A DNA stretch of 64,000 nucleotides from CAWGJF01 sp963822905. Lineage in GTDB: Bacteria > Bacteroidota > Ignavibacteria > Ignavibacteriales > Ignavibacteriaceae. Of the stretch, positions 56,061 to 64,000 are shown piece by piece. The notes beneath the pieces were generated by a model, which did no database searches, had not been told where the DNA came from, and was given only the letters and a program-made list of their open reading frames with translations. The DNA is taken from positions 1,054,001 to 1,118,000 of the forward strand of contig CAWGJF010000001.1 of NCBI GenBank assembly GCA_963822905.1, written 5' to 3'. How positions within the stretch are numbered: position 1 is the stretch's first letter; every line of letters begins with the position of its first letter. The translations under genes were made by a program, and so were the position numbers.

Positions 56061-57159
56061 TTTGATCCGGTAGATTGTTGAATGAGAGTAGTTGTTCCCG
56101 TACCTTCTGATAACCGGGTTTGATTATGTTGTAGATGAATTGAAGTCTTTCATCGTAATGAATAAAAGCAGACTTCATCGAATTGATTGTTATTTTTTCA
56201 AGGTCGTCAAGCTTGAGTCCAAAATATTTTATTGCAAGAAGGAATTCATTTGTCATTGTAGTATTACTCATTAGTCTGTCATCTGTGTTCAAGGTAACCC
56301 TGAACTTCTCTTTGAAAAGAATTCCAAAGGGGTGATCTTCCAATCGTTCAACAGCACCAGTGTGCAGGTTGCTGAGCAAACAAATTTCAAGTGGAATTCT
56401 TTTATCAAGAATGTATTGTGCAAGATCTCCAAAACCTACCACTTCTCCATCATCATCAAGAATTATGTCCTCCAATAAATGAGTTGCATGTCCAATCCGG
56501 TGAGCCCCACACCACTGAATTGCTTGCCAGATTGATTCTTTTCCAAAAGCTTCTCCGGCATGAATAGTAATATTAAAATTTTCTCTCTGGATGTAATGAA
56601 ACGCATCAACATGTTTTTTTGGTGGGTAACCTCCTTCTTCACCAGCGAGATCAAAACCGACAACTCCATGTTCTCTAAAATTTACTGCGAGCTCAGCAAT
56701 GTCAAGAGTATTGGTCATATTTCTCATTCCACAAAGAATCAAACCATATCCGACACCAAAATCTTTTTTTCCTTTTTCCAAACCACTTAAAACAGCTTTA
56801 ACCACATCGTCCATATGTAATCCATTATTTGTATGGTACACAGGTGCAAATCTTGTTTCAACATAACAAACACCATCGTTTTTCATATCTTCAAGCATTT
56901 CATATGCAACCCGTTCAAGAGCATCTTTAGTTTGCATTACTCCGCAAGTGTATTGGAATCCTTTTAAATACTCTACTAAATTTTTTGAATCAGCAGCAGC
57001 ATGAAACCATTTTGTCAGCTCAGTAACATCTGTAGTTGGTAAGTCAGTATATTTCTGTTTTTGAGCCAGTTCTATAATAGTTTTAGGACGCAATCCGCCA
57101 TCAAGATGATCATGAAGCAAGACTTTAGGAAGGGAATGAATAAGTTCTTCTGTTTTCAA
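56032..57159 (-). CDS. add: Adenosine deaminase
   Basis: A 375-residue metal-dependent hydrolase that turns adenosine into inosine. Metal and catalytic residues are all in place: LHDHLDGG (His16, His18), TIHAGEAFG (His and Glu), HRIGHATHL (His), and LNTDDRLM (Asp). The N-terminus is standard. It leads a minus-strand operon with the 112-residue gene, hutU and probably the septoil-like gene, linking purine and histidine breakdown. The substrate could also be another aminopurine such as adenine, but the length and motif order fit adenosine. Confidence 0.92.
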   Translation of the reverse strand: MKTEELIHSLPKVLLHDHLDGGLRPKTIIELAQKQKYTDLPTTDVTELTKWFHAAADSKNLVEYLKGFQYTCGVMQTKDALERVAYEMLEDMKNDGVCYVETRFAPVYHTNNGLHMDDVVKAVLSGLEKGKKDFGVGYGLILCGMRNMTNTLDIAELAVNFREHGVVGFDLAGEEGGYPPKKHVDAFHYIQRENFNITIHAGEAFGKESIWQAIQWCGAHRIGHATHLLEDIILDDDGEVVGFGDLAQYILDKRIPLEICLLSNLHTGAVERLEDHPFGILFKEKFRVTLNTDDRLMSNTTMTNEFLLAIKYFGLKLDDLEKITINSMKSAFIHYDERLQFIYNIIKPGYQKVREQLLSFNNLPDQNEETTIHKL

Positions 57160-57285
57160 TATTACCTCTTTTTTACTGATGAAAAATATCCCATTGGCAA
57201 TCTAAAATCAATTTAAAATGTTTGTTATTTGAATTGATTTAAAGGAATTATACAGGGAAATAGAAATGCGATGTCTTTGTAAACC

Positions 57286-57316
57286 TTGATTCTAGGGTCG
57301 TATTGTACTAACTTTG
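57286..57316 (+). promoter_or_regulatory. Bacteroidota-type promoter of the TPR lipoprotein gene
   Basis: TTG at 57286-57288 and TAACTTTG at 57309-57316 with a 20-base spacer match the -33 TTG / -7 TAnnTTTG consensus of the phylum exactly. The ATG at 57348 is 32 bases downstream and has a GGAG ribosome site. Confidence 0.7.
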
Positions 57317-57347
57317 AATCCGTTAAATCTATTATTGGAGAAGAAAA

Positions 57348-58514
57348 ATGCGAATCTCAAAAATCTTAATTGCAGTTGCAATTTTTTTAGGATTAATGTT
57401 TACCGGTTTTGATTGTGGATCAACTGAAATAACCAGTGCCAAGCTTTATATTAAGCAGAAAAACTACGATAAAGCTTTGGAAGTACTTAAAACTGATGTG
57501 ACTAAAAATCCTAAAAGTGATGAAGGTTACTATTTAATGGGATATGTTTATGGTCAAAATGATGATATGCAGAATATGGTTGAATCCTATGATAAATCAC
57601 TCGCTATAAGTAATAAGTTTCAAAAAGATATTGAACAGGACAAGAGTTATCATTGGGCAAACACATATAACCAGGGTGTAAGTTTATTTCAACGAGGAAA
57701 TAAAGCTGAGGATAAAGACAGTTCTAAGATTTTTTATGATAAATCCATCGAAGCTTTTAACAATGCTATTATGATAAGGCCGGATTCAGCAGATAATTAT
57801 CGAAACATTGCATTTGTTTATTTATCCACACAACAAAATGATAAGGCAATTCAACCTCTCGAGAAGTTGATTGAACTTGAGAATTCAGCAGATGGGTATC
57901 AATACCTTGGTGAAATATATTATACCAAGGGAGTAAATATGATGAATAAATTTAAATCAGGTAGAAATGCTTCTGATAGTCTGAAAGCTATTGATGATTA
58001 TAATAAAGCAATTGAGGTTCTGGAAAAGGGGCAAAAAATTTATCCGGATAATACTGATATGCTTGTTACTCTTTCCAACGCATACATAGGGGCAAATAAA
58101 ATTGAAGTTGCCATGAAAGCATTTAAAACCGGTGTTGAAAAAGAACCTGAAAACCAGTATTACAGATATAATTACGGTGTCCTTTTATTAGGAGCAAAAA
58201 ATTATTCTGAAGCTGAAGCACAATTTAAAAAAGCTATAGAGATTGATCCTGAATATACTAACGCGATTTACAATCTTGCCGTTACATATGTTAAATGGGG
58301 AACTGAATTAAATAAAAAAGCTGACGAAGATGGTACTATGGGAGATGAGTATAAAACAAAATATGAAGCAGCATTACCGTACCTGGAAAAAGTTGTTGAG
58401 TTGGAATCCGATAATGCCGATATGTGGGATCTGCTAGCTAAAGTTTACTCCGTACTTGGTATGAATAACGAAGCAACCGATGCGTACAATAAAGTTGATG
58501 CTCTTAGAAAATAA
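57348..58514 (+). CDS. TPR-repeat exported protein, possible lipoprotein
   Basis: A 388-residue protein. The N-terminus (ILIAVAIFLGLMFTGFDCGST) is a signal sequence; Cys23 could be lipidated, but the lipobox (GFDC) is poor. The rest consists of about eight tetratricopeptide-like helical repeats, for example YDKALEVLKTDVTKNPKSDEGYYL and YSEAEAQFKKAIEIDPEYTNAIYNL, each with the Ala/Gly/Tyr positions of TPRs. TPR proteins of this kind serve as scaffolds at the periplasmic side of a membrane; no partner is evident. It has its own promoter and is followed by the DUF3467 gene. Confidence 0.8.
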   Translation: MRISKILIAVAIFLGLMFTGFDCGSTEITSAKLYIKQKNYDKALEVLKTDVTKNPKSDEGYYLMGYVYGQNDDMQNMVESYDKSLAISNKFQKDIEQDKSYHWANTYNQGVSLFQRGNKAEDKDSSKIFYDKSIEAFNNAIMIRPDSADNYRNIAFVYLSTQQNDKAIQPLEKLIELENSADGYQYLGEIYYTKGVNMMNKFKSGRNASDSLKAIDDYNKAIEVLEKGQKIYPDNTDMLVTLSNAYIGANKIEVAMKAFKTGVEKEPENQYYRYNYGVLLLGAKNYSEAEAQFKKAIEIDPEYTNAIYNLAVTYVKWGTELNKKADEDGTMGDEYKTKYEAALPYLEKVVELESDNADMWDLLAKVYSVLGMNNEATDAYNKVDALRK

Positions 58515-58532
58515 TCTTTTAACTGTTTACTA

Positions 58533-58871
58533 ATGATTAAGGATGACATGAACCAGAACAAACCACAGGGACAGCAAATAAACATTGAACTCGGTGAAAA
58601 AGAATCTGAAGGTATTTATTCCAATCTTGCTATTATTACACACTCACCCGCAGAGTTTATTATAGATTTTACCCGGATTGTTCCCGGTGTTCCAAAAGCA
58701 AAAGTACATGCAAGAATAATTACGACTCCACCACATGCAAAAATGTTTATGAAAGCTCTGAAAGAAAATATTGATAAATTCGAATCACGTTTTGGCGAGA
58801 TAAAACTGGAATCGCCTCCGAACCAGCATTTCGGATTTGTTCCACCTAAAGGGAATGAAAAAGTGAATTAA
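58533..58871 (+). CDS. DUF3467 domain protein
   Basis: A 112-residue protein with the DUF3467 pattern: SNLAIITHSPAEFIIDFTRIVPG, AKVHARIITTPPHAKMFMKAL and a C-terminal Pro/Gly tail. It has no signal peptide. The family is widespread in Bacteroidota and Chlorobi and has no assigned function. It lies 18 bases after the TPR gene, so the two are likely co-transcribed, and ends before a bidirectional hairpin. Confidence 0.85.
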   Translation: MIKDDMNQNKPQGQQINIELGEKESEGIYSNLAIITHSPAEFIIDFTRIVPGVPKAKVHARIITTPPHAKMFMKALKENIDKFESRFGEIKLESPPNQHFGFVPPKGNEKVN

Positions 58872-58892
58872 GAATTTCTCGAGTAATATTAA

Positions 58893-58925
58893 AAGCCATA
58901 TCATGTTAAAGATATGGCTTCTTCT
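58893..58925. terminator. Bidirectional terminator between DUF3467 gene and lptG-like gene
   Basis: AAGCCATATC-ATGTTAAA-GATATGGCTT, a ten-base perfect stem, with T-rich sequence on the plus side (CTTCTTTTT) and A-rich sequence upstream that gives a T-run for the minus strand. Confidence 0.88.
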
Positions 58926-58938
58926 TTTTAAAGAATAT

Positions 58939-60024
58939 CTAATTTCTTAACTTCGGTATAGTAATAAAAGCTCCGGCTATAAAAACTAAATTTGCAAACC
59001 ACGCTGTTAACACCGGGTCTAGTGCACCATTTTTACCAAATGCCTGGCTTACCTTCATAAAAACGAGATAAAGAAAAGTTATAAGAATATTTATTCCTAC
59101 CTGTGCTGCCAGCCCTCCTCTTTTTCTCCTGTTTACAGAAATCGGTAGTCCGAATAAAACAATAATAAAGCTTGTAACAGCAAAAGCAATTCTTGAGTGA
59201 AATTCAATTTGTACCGAAGTCGGATCAGTGCCGGCTTTTTTCTGCATATCAATCAAATTGTTTAACTCAGTCAGGTTCATCTCCACAGGCTTTTGTTGCT
59301 TACTGGATAAATCCGAAGGGACAAAATTAAGATTTTTCAATTTAAGAGAATCAAAGTATACAGCATTTTCAGTACTATCGCTGAATGTTCTTTTGACTCC
59401 GTTGATTGCAATCCAGTAGTGAGTTAATGAATCATACCTCATTATTCTAGAATCAATTCGTGACACCATTTTAGTCAAATCATCTTTATTAAAATCTTGT
59501 ATACTAACTCTGCTGGCTTCATCTTTTGAATCATCAAAAAAAGATATGCTTACAATCTTTGTTCTGTTGTCCTGGAAAAAAATATTGCTCCCTGTGAAAG
59601 AAAGTCCTTTTTTTAAATAGACCTGTTCAATGTAAACTTTTGATTTGTTTGCCATTGGAACAACATAACCACCAAAATAAACTGAGAAAATGCTTATTAA
59701 TAAAGCTGTTATTGCAAATGGAAGCATAAACCTGTATAGACTCATTCCACTTGCTTTCATTGCAGTTAATTCGCTAAGATTGGAAACTTTTCCTGCGGTA
59801 AACAATGCCCCGAATAATACACCAACAGGTGTCATTAGTTTGAACATCTCAGGACTGAATACAAAATAATAATGAAGTATTTCATAAGCCGGCACTCCCT
59901 GGTCGATAAAATCATCCAGGTTTTCCATTGCATCAATTACAACAAAAATTAATGTGAAAGCAAGGATGCCGAAGATCATAGTTTGGAGAAATTGTTTTAC
60001 CAGGTATTTATCAAGCAACTTCAT
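58939..60024 (-). CDS. lptG: LPS export permease, LptG-like (YjgP/YjgQ family)
   Basis: A 361-residue permease. Three N-terminal membrane helices (LVKQFLQTMIFGILAFTLIF and others), a periplasmic beta-jellyroll (about 125-265) and three C-terminal helices (LAAQVGINILITFLYLVFMKV). SELTAMKASGMSLYRFMLPF is the coupling helix that contacts LptB. With LptF and LptB it lifts lipopolysaccharide out of the inner membrane. It overlaps the upstream gene by 14 bases. Which of the two paralogues is LptF or LptG is a guess from order. Confidence 0.85.
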   Translation of the reverse strand: MKLLDKYLVKQFLQTMIFGILAFTLIFVVIDAMENLDDFIDQGVPAYEILHYYFVFSPEMFKLMTPVGVLFGALFTAGKVSNLSELTAMKASGMSLYRFMLPFAITALLISIFSVYFGGYVVPMANKSKVYIEQVYLKKGLSFTGSNIFFQDNRTKIVSISFFDDSKDEASRVSIQDFNKDDLTKMVSRIDSRIMRYDSLTHYWIAINGVKRTFSDSTENAVYFDSLKLKNLNFVPSDLSSKQQKPVEMNLTELNNLIDMQKKAGTDPTSVQIEFHSRIAFAVTSFIIVLFGLPISVNRRKRGGLAAQVGINILITFLYLVFMKVSQAFGKNGALDPVLTAWFANLVFIAGAFITIPKLRN

Positions 60025-61384
60025 TTTCTGCTTCGGGGAAACTGAATCTTTTTGGAATGATCCTTTTTATGAAATTAAATTTTAATGTTAGTGCTTCTTT
60101 ATTTGTTTTATACATCAGAATAATTCCGAGAAAACCAATCACAAAATTTGCTGACCACATTCCCATAAATGGCGAGACAAAACCTCTTTCGGCCAACTTT
60201 TCTCCTCCAATAAGAAAAGCCCAGTATAATAAAAAGAAAAAAAGGCTAATGCCTGCAGCAACTCCAAATCCACCTTTACGTACCATAATTCCAAGCGGTG
60301 CTCCAATCAGGATAAAAACTATACACGCGGCCGGAATAGAATATTTCTTATAAATTTCAACCTGGTATTTTTCAATTTCACGCTTGTTGTAATCTGCCCT
60401 GCGGTAGGTTCCGGCAATCATATTTTTTGCAGTTTTAATTTTTTCAAGAATTCTTGCATACAAGAGTTCATGGACATTCGCAACTTTTACTTTTGGATAA
60501 ACATTAAATGAGGTTGAATCGAGGAAAAAATATTTTGCAACATCCTTTTGTAACTTAGTAAGATTTTCACTTCTCTCATTTTCATATTTGTCAACAATTG
60601 TCTGCATCGTATCAACACTCATTTCTCTTTCTCCGCGTAAAACTCCTGTGGATTGCTGAAATGAGAACTGTTCTGCATCCATTATAATTCTATGTTTGGC
60701 AAAAACCAATTTACGGTACAGGCTGCTGTTCCTTATTTCAGATTCGTGAATCTCTCCACCCTGAAGATCCATGATTAAGTTCTTCTGATCCTGCGAAAAA
60801 AATATTTTCCCTTTTTTTGCAGTTACAACATTTATTTTTGTGGGATTTGAATAATCATAAATAGTCACTTCACTTAACTCGTTCGTTTTGTTATTTATCT
60901 TTCTGACGAGTATTGCATAGTTAGCAACTTCCTGTGAAAAAAATCCCTCCTCAAGCGATAGTGTTGGTTTCTTACGTGAAATATCACCCATCAATATTTT
61001 AGCCTGGTGATTTGCATCCGGTAATATATAATCGTTAAAAAGAAATAAAAGAACTGCAACAACAATTCCGGCACCCAGGGGAGCAATCATCATTTTATAA
61101 AGACTTATCCCGGATGATTTTAAAATCGTTACTTCGTTATTTTGTGATAGATTTCCAAAAGCCATTAAGGTTGCAACAAGCGAAGCCATTGGAATAACAA
61201 GCACTAACATCCAGGAAAGATTATATACTATTAATTGAATGATAAGCCATGTATCAAGTCCTTTACCAACAAGCCTGTCGGCAAACTTCATCAAAAATTG
61301 AAGAAGAAATATTCCCATCAGTGTGAAAGTTGAGAACACGAATGGCAAAAAATGATTGCGAAGAATGTATTTATGAATAATCAT
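60011..61384 (-). CDS. lptF: LPS export permease, LptF-like (YjgP/YjgQ family)
   Basis: A permease of about 457 residues. I take the ATG at 61384, giving MIIHKYILRNHFLPFVFSTF, the typical family start; an in-frame ATG 45 bases further upstream adds a stretch unlike the family. Coupling helix: VTILKSSGISLYKMMIAPLG. The periplasmic domain (about 120-370) is longer than in LptG and contains a charged insertion around VDKYENERSENLTKLQKDV. Three C-terminal helices follow. It precedes and overlaps the lptG-like gene. Confidence 0.85.
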   Translation of the reverse strand: MIIHKYILRNHFLPFVFSTFTLMGIFLLQFLMKFADRLVGKGLDTWLIIQLIVYNLSWMLVLVIPMASLVATLMAFGNLSQNNEVTILKSSGISLYKMMIAPLGAGIVVAVLLFLFNDYILPDANHQAKILMGDISRKKPTLSLEEGFFSQEVANYAILVRKINNKTNELSEVTIYDYSNPTKINVVTAKKGKIFFSQDQKNLIMDLQGGEIHESEIRNSSLYRKLVFAKHRIIMDAEQFSFQQSTGVLRGEREMSVDTMQTIVDKYENERSENLTKLQKDVAKYFFLDSTSFNVYPKVKVANVHELLYARILEKIKTAKNMIAGTYRRADYNKREIEKYQVEIYKKYSIPAACIVFILIGAPLGIMVRKGGFGVAAGISLFFFLLYWAFLIGGEKLAERGFVSPFMGMWSANFVIGFLGIILMYKTNKEALTLKFNFIKRIIPKRFSFPEAENEVA

Positions 61385-61468
61385 CTTATGTAAAATAACT
61401 AAGGTGCAAATGTTTAACAAGGAGATCAATAATAGTAGAATTAACGAATACTATTTTCTATATTTGGT

Positions 61469-62518
61469 TTGCCATTTTCCAAAAATAATTCATTGCAAAG
61501 ATTTAAATCGCTTGGTCTTTTTCTATTACTATTTCTACTCGGGGCTGAGGGATGTTCTCCGCAAAAAAGTATCAATAATTTAACCTTATTTCTTTCCGCA
61601 CATTATCCAAGATGGCTCAAGACAGTTGATATTCATACAGATCAAACTTCCGGAATTACTTTTGTTGGAATGGATTCTTCAGGAAACAAAAATTTTCTTC
61701 TTGCTGATGATATAGGGAAAATTCACCTTTTGAAGGTTAATAACGATACAACTTTCTACCTGACCGATATTATGTACTCAAACAAAGTTTTGGATTACTT
61801 TAAAGATTATCCGAAGTTAGATTTTGAGGAAATCGTTTTTGATCCCGCAACAAAAAATGTGTATCTATCTGTTGAGGGTAATGGTGATGAGTATAAGAAA
61901 TTTATCCATATTTTTAAATTAATATTTAAAGACAGGAACATCTATTCAGCTTACCTGGAAGATATTGAAGAATTAAATATTAAACCAAGAGATGAATTAC
62001 TGGAATTCACAAAACCGAATATTGGGTTTGAAGGAGTTGCAGTCGATTCAAAAAATTTTTATTTAGGGTTGGAGAATATTTTTGGTCCGAAATCTTTTGG
62101 CGACAGCACATTAATCTACATAGTAGACAAAAAAAATCTTACAATTGTAAAGGTTATCTCAACAGCCAGGTTAGGTCTCCAAACTATTTGCGGATTGTAT
62201 TCTGATGTTGATAATTCTTTGTGGGGAGTTGACAGGAACCAGAGACTGATTTTTCATTTAATTCTGAACAAAGATTTTGATATTGAGCAGTTTAAGAAAA
62301 CCGATTTTATTCCTGCGATACCTGGTTACACAAATATTCCTTATGTTTCATCCGCAGAAAGCATTTGTATGGATAACGAAAAAAATATTTATATAGTTGA
62401 TGATCCATGGTATGAGTTTTATATCCCGGCGGATTCTGTATTAAAACATCTTGATTCTAACACTGTTAATAATTTTAAGCAATTCATCCCTGTTATTTAT
62501 AAATACAATAAAAACTAA
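61469..62518 (+). CDS. Putative lipoprotein with a propeller-like fold
   Basis: A 349-residue exported protein, TTG start at 61469, 84 bases from the divergent LptF start. The signal (SLGLFLLLFLLGAEGC) ends in a plausible lipobox Cys29. The body has repeated hydrophobic strands with Asp/Gly turns (FLLADDIGKIHLLKV, NIGFEGVAVDSKNFYLGLEN, YIVDDPWYEFYIPAD). The FEGVAVD segment recalls phytase-like/SdiA-regulated propellers, but no catalytic residues are obvious. It lies 11 bases before the M20 peptidase gene. Confidence 0.65.
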   Translation: MPFSKNNSLQRFKSLGLFLLLFLLGAEGCSPQKSINNLTLFLSAHYPRWLKTVDIHTDQTSGITFVGMDSSGNKNFLLADDIGKIHLLKVNNDTTFYLTDIMYSNKVLDYFKDYPKLDFEEIVFDPATKNVYLSVEGNGDEYKKFIHIFKLIFKDRNIYSAYLEDIEELNIKPRDELLEFTKPNIGFEGVAVDSKNFYLGLENIFGPKSFGDSTLIYIVDKKNLTIVKVISTARLGLQTICGLYSDVDNSLWGVDRNQRLIFHLILNKDFDIEQFKKTDFIPAIPGYTNIPYVSSAESICMDNEKNIYIVDDPWYEFYIPADSVLKHLDSNTVNNFKQFIPVIYKYNKN

Positions 62519-62529
62519 AGGAGAACCAA

Positions 62530-63896
62530 TTGGATAAGGTAGTAACATTTATTAACGAGGGTAGGGAAAAATATGTCGGGGAGTTGAAAGAATTTTAAAA
62601 ATTCCCAGCATCAGTACTTTGAATGATCACAAAAATGATATGTATTCTGCTGCAAATTTTGTTGTTCAAAAACTTAAAGATGCAGGAATATCAGGAACAA
62701 GATTAATCGAAACAGAAGGTCATCCATTGGTTTACGCAGAATGGAATGGTGCTCCCGGGAAACCGACGGTTTTGATATACGGTCATTATGATGTTCAGCC
62801 TGTTGATCCATTGAACTTGTGGGATACTCCTCCATTTGAGCCAACAATACGGAATGGTAAAATCTATGCACGGGGAGCTACTGATGATAAAGGTCAGATG
62901 TTTATGCATATTAAAAGTGTTGAGGCATTTTTTAAAACTAAAACTAAACTTCCGTTGAATGTCAAGTTTATAATTGAAGGTGAAGAAGAAATCGGTAGCA
63001 GTAATCTGGAGAAATTTGTCAGTAAGAATACAGATCTTTTGAAATGTAATGCAGTTTTAATTTCTGACACAGCCTTGTTCGCTGCCGGCATGCCTACTCT
63101 GACTTATGGTTTGAGAGGTCTTTGTTATATGGAAGTTGAAGTAACCGGACCAAATAGGGACCTTCATTCAGGTTCTTTTGGAGGTTCGGTAGCAAACCCA
63201 ATCAATATTCTTGCACAAATGATTTCTAAATTGCAAAATAAAAATGGTAAAATAGCAATTCCTGGTTTTTATGATGATGTTGTTAAACTCACAAAAAAAG
63301 AAAGAGACAATTTTAAATCACTGCCATTTTCAGAAAATAAATATGCCAATGAACTTGGTGTGAAAGAACTGTTTGGTGAAACGGGTTTTTCGACTCTTGA
63401 GCGAATCTGGGTCAGGCCCACTCTTGATTGTAACGGAATTATCGGAGGTTTTACAGAAAAAGGAGCAAAGACTGTTTTGCCTTCAAAAGCGAGTGCTAAA
63501 ATTAGTATGCGATTAGTTCCGAATCAGGACCCTAAAAAAATTGCCAAACAGTTTATAAAATATATGAACTCAATTGCTCCGAAATCTGTAAAAATTAAAA
63601 TTCAGGATTTACATGGTGCATACCCGATAATGACATCACTGGAAGATAAAGCAACTATGGCTGCTTCAAGAGCAATGTCGAAAGCCTTTGGAAAAAAAAC
63701 AGTTTATATGAGGGAAGGCGGCTCGATTCCAATCGTAGTTACTTTTGCAAAAAAACTTAAAGCAGCACCTGTACTTATGGGACTTGGTTTAAATTCTGAA
63801 AATCTTCATTCACCCAATGAACATTTTGACCTGAATCATTTTCAGTTAGGAATTTTAAGCTCAGCTTATTTCCTTGATGAATTTTCCAGGGTATGA
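62530..63896 (+). CDS. M20 family metallopeptidase (dipeptidase-like), one frameshift near the N-terminus
   Basis: A zinc peptidase of about 455 residues that would cleave dipeptides or related amides. The TTG start at 62530 has an AAAGGAG ribosome site and reads MDKVVTFINEGREKYVGELK, the family N-terminus. It stops near 62598 because a T appears to be missing from the T-run in GAATTTTAAAAATTCC; restoring it gives LKIPSIST and joins the long ORF. Metal ligands: YGHYDVQP (His, Asp), GATDDKGQ (Asp), EGEEEIGS (Glu pair), and the C-terminal NLHSPNE (His). The dimerisation domain with DLHSGSFGG lies in the middle. Translation could also start at TTG 62619. Confidence 0.85.
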
Positions 63897-63939
63897 AATC
63901 ACAAACTATTTAGGTAATGATTTATTGTAAAATAAATTT

Positions 63940-64000
63940 GTGAGAATACAATTATTTAAAAATATTTTACCATTTATTTTTCTTCTCATTTTAATTTCTG
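63940..64000 (+). CDS. 5' end of a gene with a signal-like N-terminus (cut by the window edge)
   Basis: From GTG 63940 the frame stays open to the end of the window and encodes a basic start followed by a hydrophobic stretch (NILPFIFLLILIS), as in a signal peptide or membrane anchor. It lies 43 bases after the M20 peptidase stop. Too short to name. Confidence 0.4.
   Translation, partial: MRIQLFKNILPFIFLLILIS

Noticed and set aside
61385..61429. Upstream ATG for the LptF-like gene
   Set aside because: It adds 15 residues not seen in the family, before the typical MIIHKYILRN start.

Overview
The window looks like chromosomal DNA of a bacterium from the Ignavibacteriota/Chlorobi side of the Bacteroidota (FCB) group. 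The evidence is several secreted proteins ending in the type IX secretion (T9SS) tail with the YQNYPNPFNP-type motif, a PorV/PorQ-family barrel, a GWxTD-domain protein, carboxypeptidase-regulatory TonB receptors, a TTG-N20-TAnnTTTG promoter of the Bacteroidota type, and an ATP synthase operon lacking atpD/atpC. G+C is low, roughly a third by eye. No tRNA, rRNA, CRISPR array, transposase or phage gene was seen.

Layout. 1-6.9 kb is the AT-rich end of an O-antigen/exopolysaccharide cluster (Wzy-like polymerase and six glycosyltransferases). 6.9-11.0 kb holds a polyprenyl-phosphate sugar transferase, a Dpm1-like synthase and an unusual fusion of a GT2 enzyme to a degenerate sugar transferase; accA follows. 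12.2-18.3 kb carries two large secreted beta-helix T9SS substrates broken by many single-base frameshifts, then a thioesterase, a Wzx-type flippase and housekeeping genes (dut, dnaE, enoyl reductase-like SDR, trxA, serA). 27.5-38.6 kb is an envelope/secretion block: an Asp-box T9SS protein, a TonB receptor, a 1202-residue T9SS protein, a PorV-like barrel and a GWxTD protein. 38.7-42.5 kb has a lipid A-type acyltransferase, a GT9 enzyme, a tsaC-like gene, an M23 peptidase and a bactofilin. 42.5-47.8 kb is the ATP synthase operon (atpZ/atpI-like, atpBEFHAG). 47.8-51.6 kb is the translation/secretion block ffh-rpsP-KH-rimM-trmD-rplS, followed by an MqnA-like protein. On the minus strand (52.4-57.2 kb) are a second PGDH, a small secreted repeat protein that looks like a 7(1)-knotted 'septoil' protein, hutU, an unknown gene and adenosine deaminase. 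The window closes with a TPR protein, a DUF3467 protein, an LptF/LptG pair (minus strand), a lipoprotein, an M20 peptidase and the start of a further gene.

How it fits together. The left side builds surface polysaccharide on a polyprenyl carrier, with a flippase further along. The middle encodes proteins exported through the Sec and T9SS routes to the outer surface, with outer-membrane receptors and barrels beside them. LptF/LptG and the acyltransferase belong to LPS assembly. The remainder is growth machinery.

A striking feature is the uneven distribution of about twenty single-base frameshifts: nearly all fall in 0-3.2 kb and 12.2-18.8 kb, with long intact stretches elsewhere. I found indels only and no in-frame nonsense codons, which favours consensus errors in poorly covered or repetitive stretches over old pseudogenes, though real decay cannot be excluded. 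The best candidates for something little described are the predicted knotted repeat protein (53708-54037), the GT2/degenerate sugar-transferase fusion (9028-11013) and the TonB/T9SS/PorV/GWxTD block.
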